Shown here one piece after another: positions 13,643-15,329 of a DNA stretch of 15,329 nt. The stretch is taken from positions 1-15,329 of the forward strand of contig CAXQNQ010000123.1 in the NCBI GenBank assembly GCA_964225135.1, given 5' to 3'. Both the position numbers and the translations under genes were made by a program. The stretch is from AM-2324 sp964225135 (GTDB lineage Bacteria; Bacteroidota; Bacteroidia; Chitinophagales; Saprospiraceae). The notes beneath the pieces were generated by a model. It saw only the letters and a list, made by a program, of their open reading frames with translations. It was not told the origin of the DNA and made no database searches. The stretch's first letter is position 1; every line of letters starts with the position of its first letter.

Positions 13643-13670
13643 GATTCAATGGTATTGAAACGACCTGGAA

Positions 13671-15329
13671 TTAATCCAAGGTCTGCTTGATACTTCTTAT
13701 TTCATATCCTTCAATCTTATCACCAACTTTGATATCGTTGAAGTTTTTAACAGTCAAACCACACTCCATGTTATTTCTAACTTCTTTCACATCATCTTGG
13801 AATCGCTTCAATGAAGTAAGCTCTCCAATGACACCCTCTTTTACAGGATATACTACGATACCATCTCGAATCACACGGATAAGTGTATTTCTAGTAATCA
13901 ATCCATCTCTTACGAAACATCCTGCTATAGTACCAACCTTAGAAATCTTATATGTTTCTCTAACTTCAAGATCAGCAATAATATGCTCTTCTTTGGTTGG
14001 CTCTAGTAAACCTTCGATAGCTGATTTCAGCTCTTCAATAGCTTCATAGATGATGGAGTAAGTCTTGATTTCGATTCCTTCATTCTCAGCGAGTTTTCTT
14101 GCAGAAGAAGAAGGTCTAACCTGGAATCCAATAATAATAGCATCAGAAGCAGTTGCTAGTAGAACATCAGATTCAATGATTTCACCAACTGCTTTGTGGA
14201 TGATATTTACTTGTACCGTATCCACTGAAAGTTTGATTAATGAATCTGATAATGCTTCCACTGATCCATCCATATCCCCTTTCACAATCAAGTTCAACTC
14301 TTTGAAGTTACCCAATTTGATACGGTTACCAATATCGGCTAGCGTTGTACGTCTAGTTGCACGTATACCTTGCTCGCGACTAATCTGAGCACGCTTATTG
14401 GCAATTTGTCTAGCTTCCTGCTCGGACTCCATCACCTTAAAGCGCTCTCCAGCTTGCGGAGCGCCGCTTAAACCTAGAACTAGAACAGGTGAAGATGGAC
14501 CAGCAGCTTTTACGCGTTGACCTCGTTCATTGAATAAGGCCCGTACTTTTCCTGATTCTTCTCCACATACAATTGGATCTCCAATCTTAAGAGTTCCTTT
14601 TTGTACTAAGGTCTTAGCTACATAACCACGACCTTTTTCCAATGAAGCCTCTAAGATGGAACCTACCGCTTTTCTATCTGGGTTTGCTTTTAACTCTTGT
14701 AGTTCAGAAACCAATAATATTTTTTCGAGTAGTTCCTCTATACCTAATCCAGACTTAGCTGATATATCTTGAGATTGGTATTCCCCTCCCCAGTCTTCAA
14801 CTAAGATATTCATTGATGCAAGCTCTTGCTTAATCTTTTCAGGATTAGCTCCATCTTTATCTACTTTATTGATAGCAAAAACCATTGGCACCTCAGCTGC
14901 TTGAGCGTGAGAGATGGCCTCCTTGGTTTGCGGCATGATTCGATCATCCGCTGCAACAATAATAATAGCGATATCTGTTACTTTTGCACCCCTAGCACGC
15001 ATAGCTGTAAAGGCTTCGTGACCTGGAGTATCTAAGAAAGTAATTTTCTTTTTATTTTCCCCTACTTGAACTTCGTAGGCACCGATATGCTGTGTAATAC
15101 CCCCTGCCTCTCCGTCTGCAACATTTGCATTACGGATGAAGTCTAGCAAAGATGTTTTACCGTGATCCACGTGTCCCATTACGGTAACAATTGGAGCTCT
15201 TTCAACCAAATCAGCAGGATCATCGATATCCTCTTCGGTTTCATCTTCCTGATCTTCAGCACTGATGAATTCAATTTCTGTTTCAAATTCTTCAGCAATG
15301 ATGTTGATCGTTTCTTGATCCAATCGTTG
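13671..15329 (-). CDS. infB: Translation initiation factor IF-2, C-terminal part
   Basis: IF2 is the GTPase that places fMet-tRNA on the 30S subunit and promotes subunit joining. The gene runs off the right edge: the frame is open to position 15329, and the TTG at 15321-15323 sits inside a normal IF2 segment (QRLDQETINIIA), so it is not a real start. The 552 visible residues contain G1 GHVDHGKT (52-59), G3 DTPGHE (100-105), G4 NKVD (154-157) and G5 SAKSG, then domain II, domain III and the fMet-tRNA-binding C-terminal domain ending EGYEIRSIKQTLD. The low-complexity N-terminal part of Bacteroidota IF2 is outside. The ligase gene follows by 28 bp. Confidence 0.97.
   Translation of the reverse strand, partial: QRLDQETINIIAEEFETEIEFISAEDQEDETEEDIDDPADLVERAPIVTVMGHVDHGKTSLLDFIRNANVADGEAGGITQHIGAYEVQVGENKKKITFLDTPGHEAFTAMRARGAKVTDIAIIIVAADDRIMPQTKEAISHAQAAEVPMVFAINKVDKDGANPEKIKQELASMNILVEDWGGEYQSQDISAKSGLGIEELLEKILLVSELQELKANPDRKAVGSILEASLEKGRGYVAKTLVQKGTLKIGDPIVCGEESGKVRALFNERGQRVKAAGPSSPVLVLGLSGAPQAGERFKVMESEQEARQIANKRAQISREQGIRATRRTTLADIGNRIKLGNFKELNLIVKGDMDGSVEALSDSLIKLSVDTVQVNIIHKAVGEIIESDVLLATASDAIIIGFQVRPSSSARKLAENEGIEIKTYSIIYEAIEELKSAIEGLLEPTKEEHIIADLEVRETYKISKVGTIAGCFVRDGLITRNTLIRVIRDGIVVYPVKEGVIGELTSLKRFQDDVKEVRNNMECGLTVKNFNDIKVGDKIEGYEIRSIKQTLD

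Noticed and set aside
13645..13659. TTCAAT/ATTGAA inverted repeat between infB and the ligase gene
   Set aside because: Six-bp AT-rich arms with no T-run are not enough to call a terminator or operator.
13687..14388. Plus-strand open frames antisense to infB (13687-14049 and 14065-14388)
   Set aside because: They mirror the strongly conserved infB coding sequence, and their Ser/Ile-rich composition is that of shadow frames.
15321..15323. TTG as the start of IF2
   Set aside because: The frame continues open to the window edge and the residues around it belong to a normal internal IF2 segment, so the gene is simply cut by the window.
1..15329. CRISPR arrays, tRNA or rRNA genes, insertion sequences, phage genes
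   Set aside because: I saw no regularly spaced direct repeats, tRNA-like cloverleaf, rRNA segment, transposase, integrase or phage structural gene on either strand.

Overview
The window looks like chromosomal DNA of a free-living, probably marine or environmental member of the Bacteroidota (a Saprospiria-like lineage would fit; this is inference from protein style, not a database match). The reasons are low-to-moderate GC, start codons that mostly lack a Shine-Dalgarno sequence, several exact TAnnTTTG boxes (the Bacteroidota -7 element) in front of genes, a type 2 isopentenyl-diphosphate isomerase of the Bacteroidota kind, and an ECF sigma/anti-sigma/Spy-like trio typical of the phylum.

Layout. 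Positions 1-131 (minus) hold the 5' end of the isopentenyl-diphosphate isomerase gene. A 333-bp divergent regulatory region separates it from a plus-strand translation block: rplM (L13), rpsI (S9), rpsB (S2), tsf (EF-Ts), a strong terminator, then pyrH (UMP kinase) behind its own putative promoter. pyrH converges on the next gene and shares a bidirectional terminator that contains both stop codons. Positions 3942-6052 hold a head-to-head pair: a PaaE-like FAD/NAD(P)H reductase fused to a plant-type [2Fe-2S] ferredoxin (minus) and an AlkB-type membrane di-iron hydroxylase (plus), separated by 20 bp. They plausibly form a self-contained hydroxylase with its electron donor.

From 6056 to the end every gene is on the minus strand. 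In transcription order (right to left) these are infB (IF2, N-terminus outside the window), an O-antigen ligase-like membrane protein, an SRPBCC-fold protein overlapping it by 11 nt, an ECF sigma factor, its probable membrane anti-sigma factor and a secreted Spy/CpxP-like protein closed by a bidirectional terminator. These are followed by a secreted M28 (carboxypeptidase Q-like) peptidase, hypoxanthine phosphoribosyltransferase and an inositol monophosphatase-family enzyme closed by a long hairpin terminator, and last a MacB/FtsX-type ABC permease without its ATPase.

Most of the window is ordinary housekeeping. The parts most worth a second look are the AlkB/ferredoxin-reductase pair, the ECF stress operon, an orphan plus-strand terminator at 10296-10328 with a tiny hydrophobic ORF upstream, a strong hairpin inside the first codons of the ligase gene, and the hairpin/promoter arrangement between rpsB and tsf. 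I did not find a convincing previously undescribed multi-gene system, CRISPR array, tRNA, rRNA or insertion sequence.
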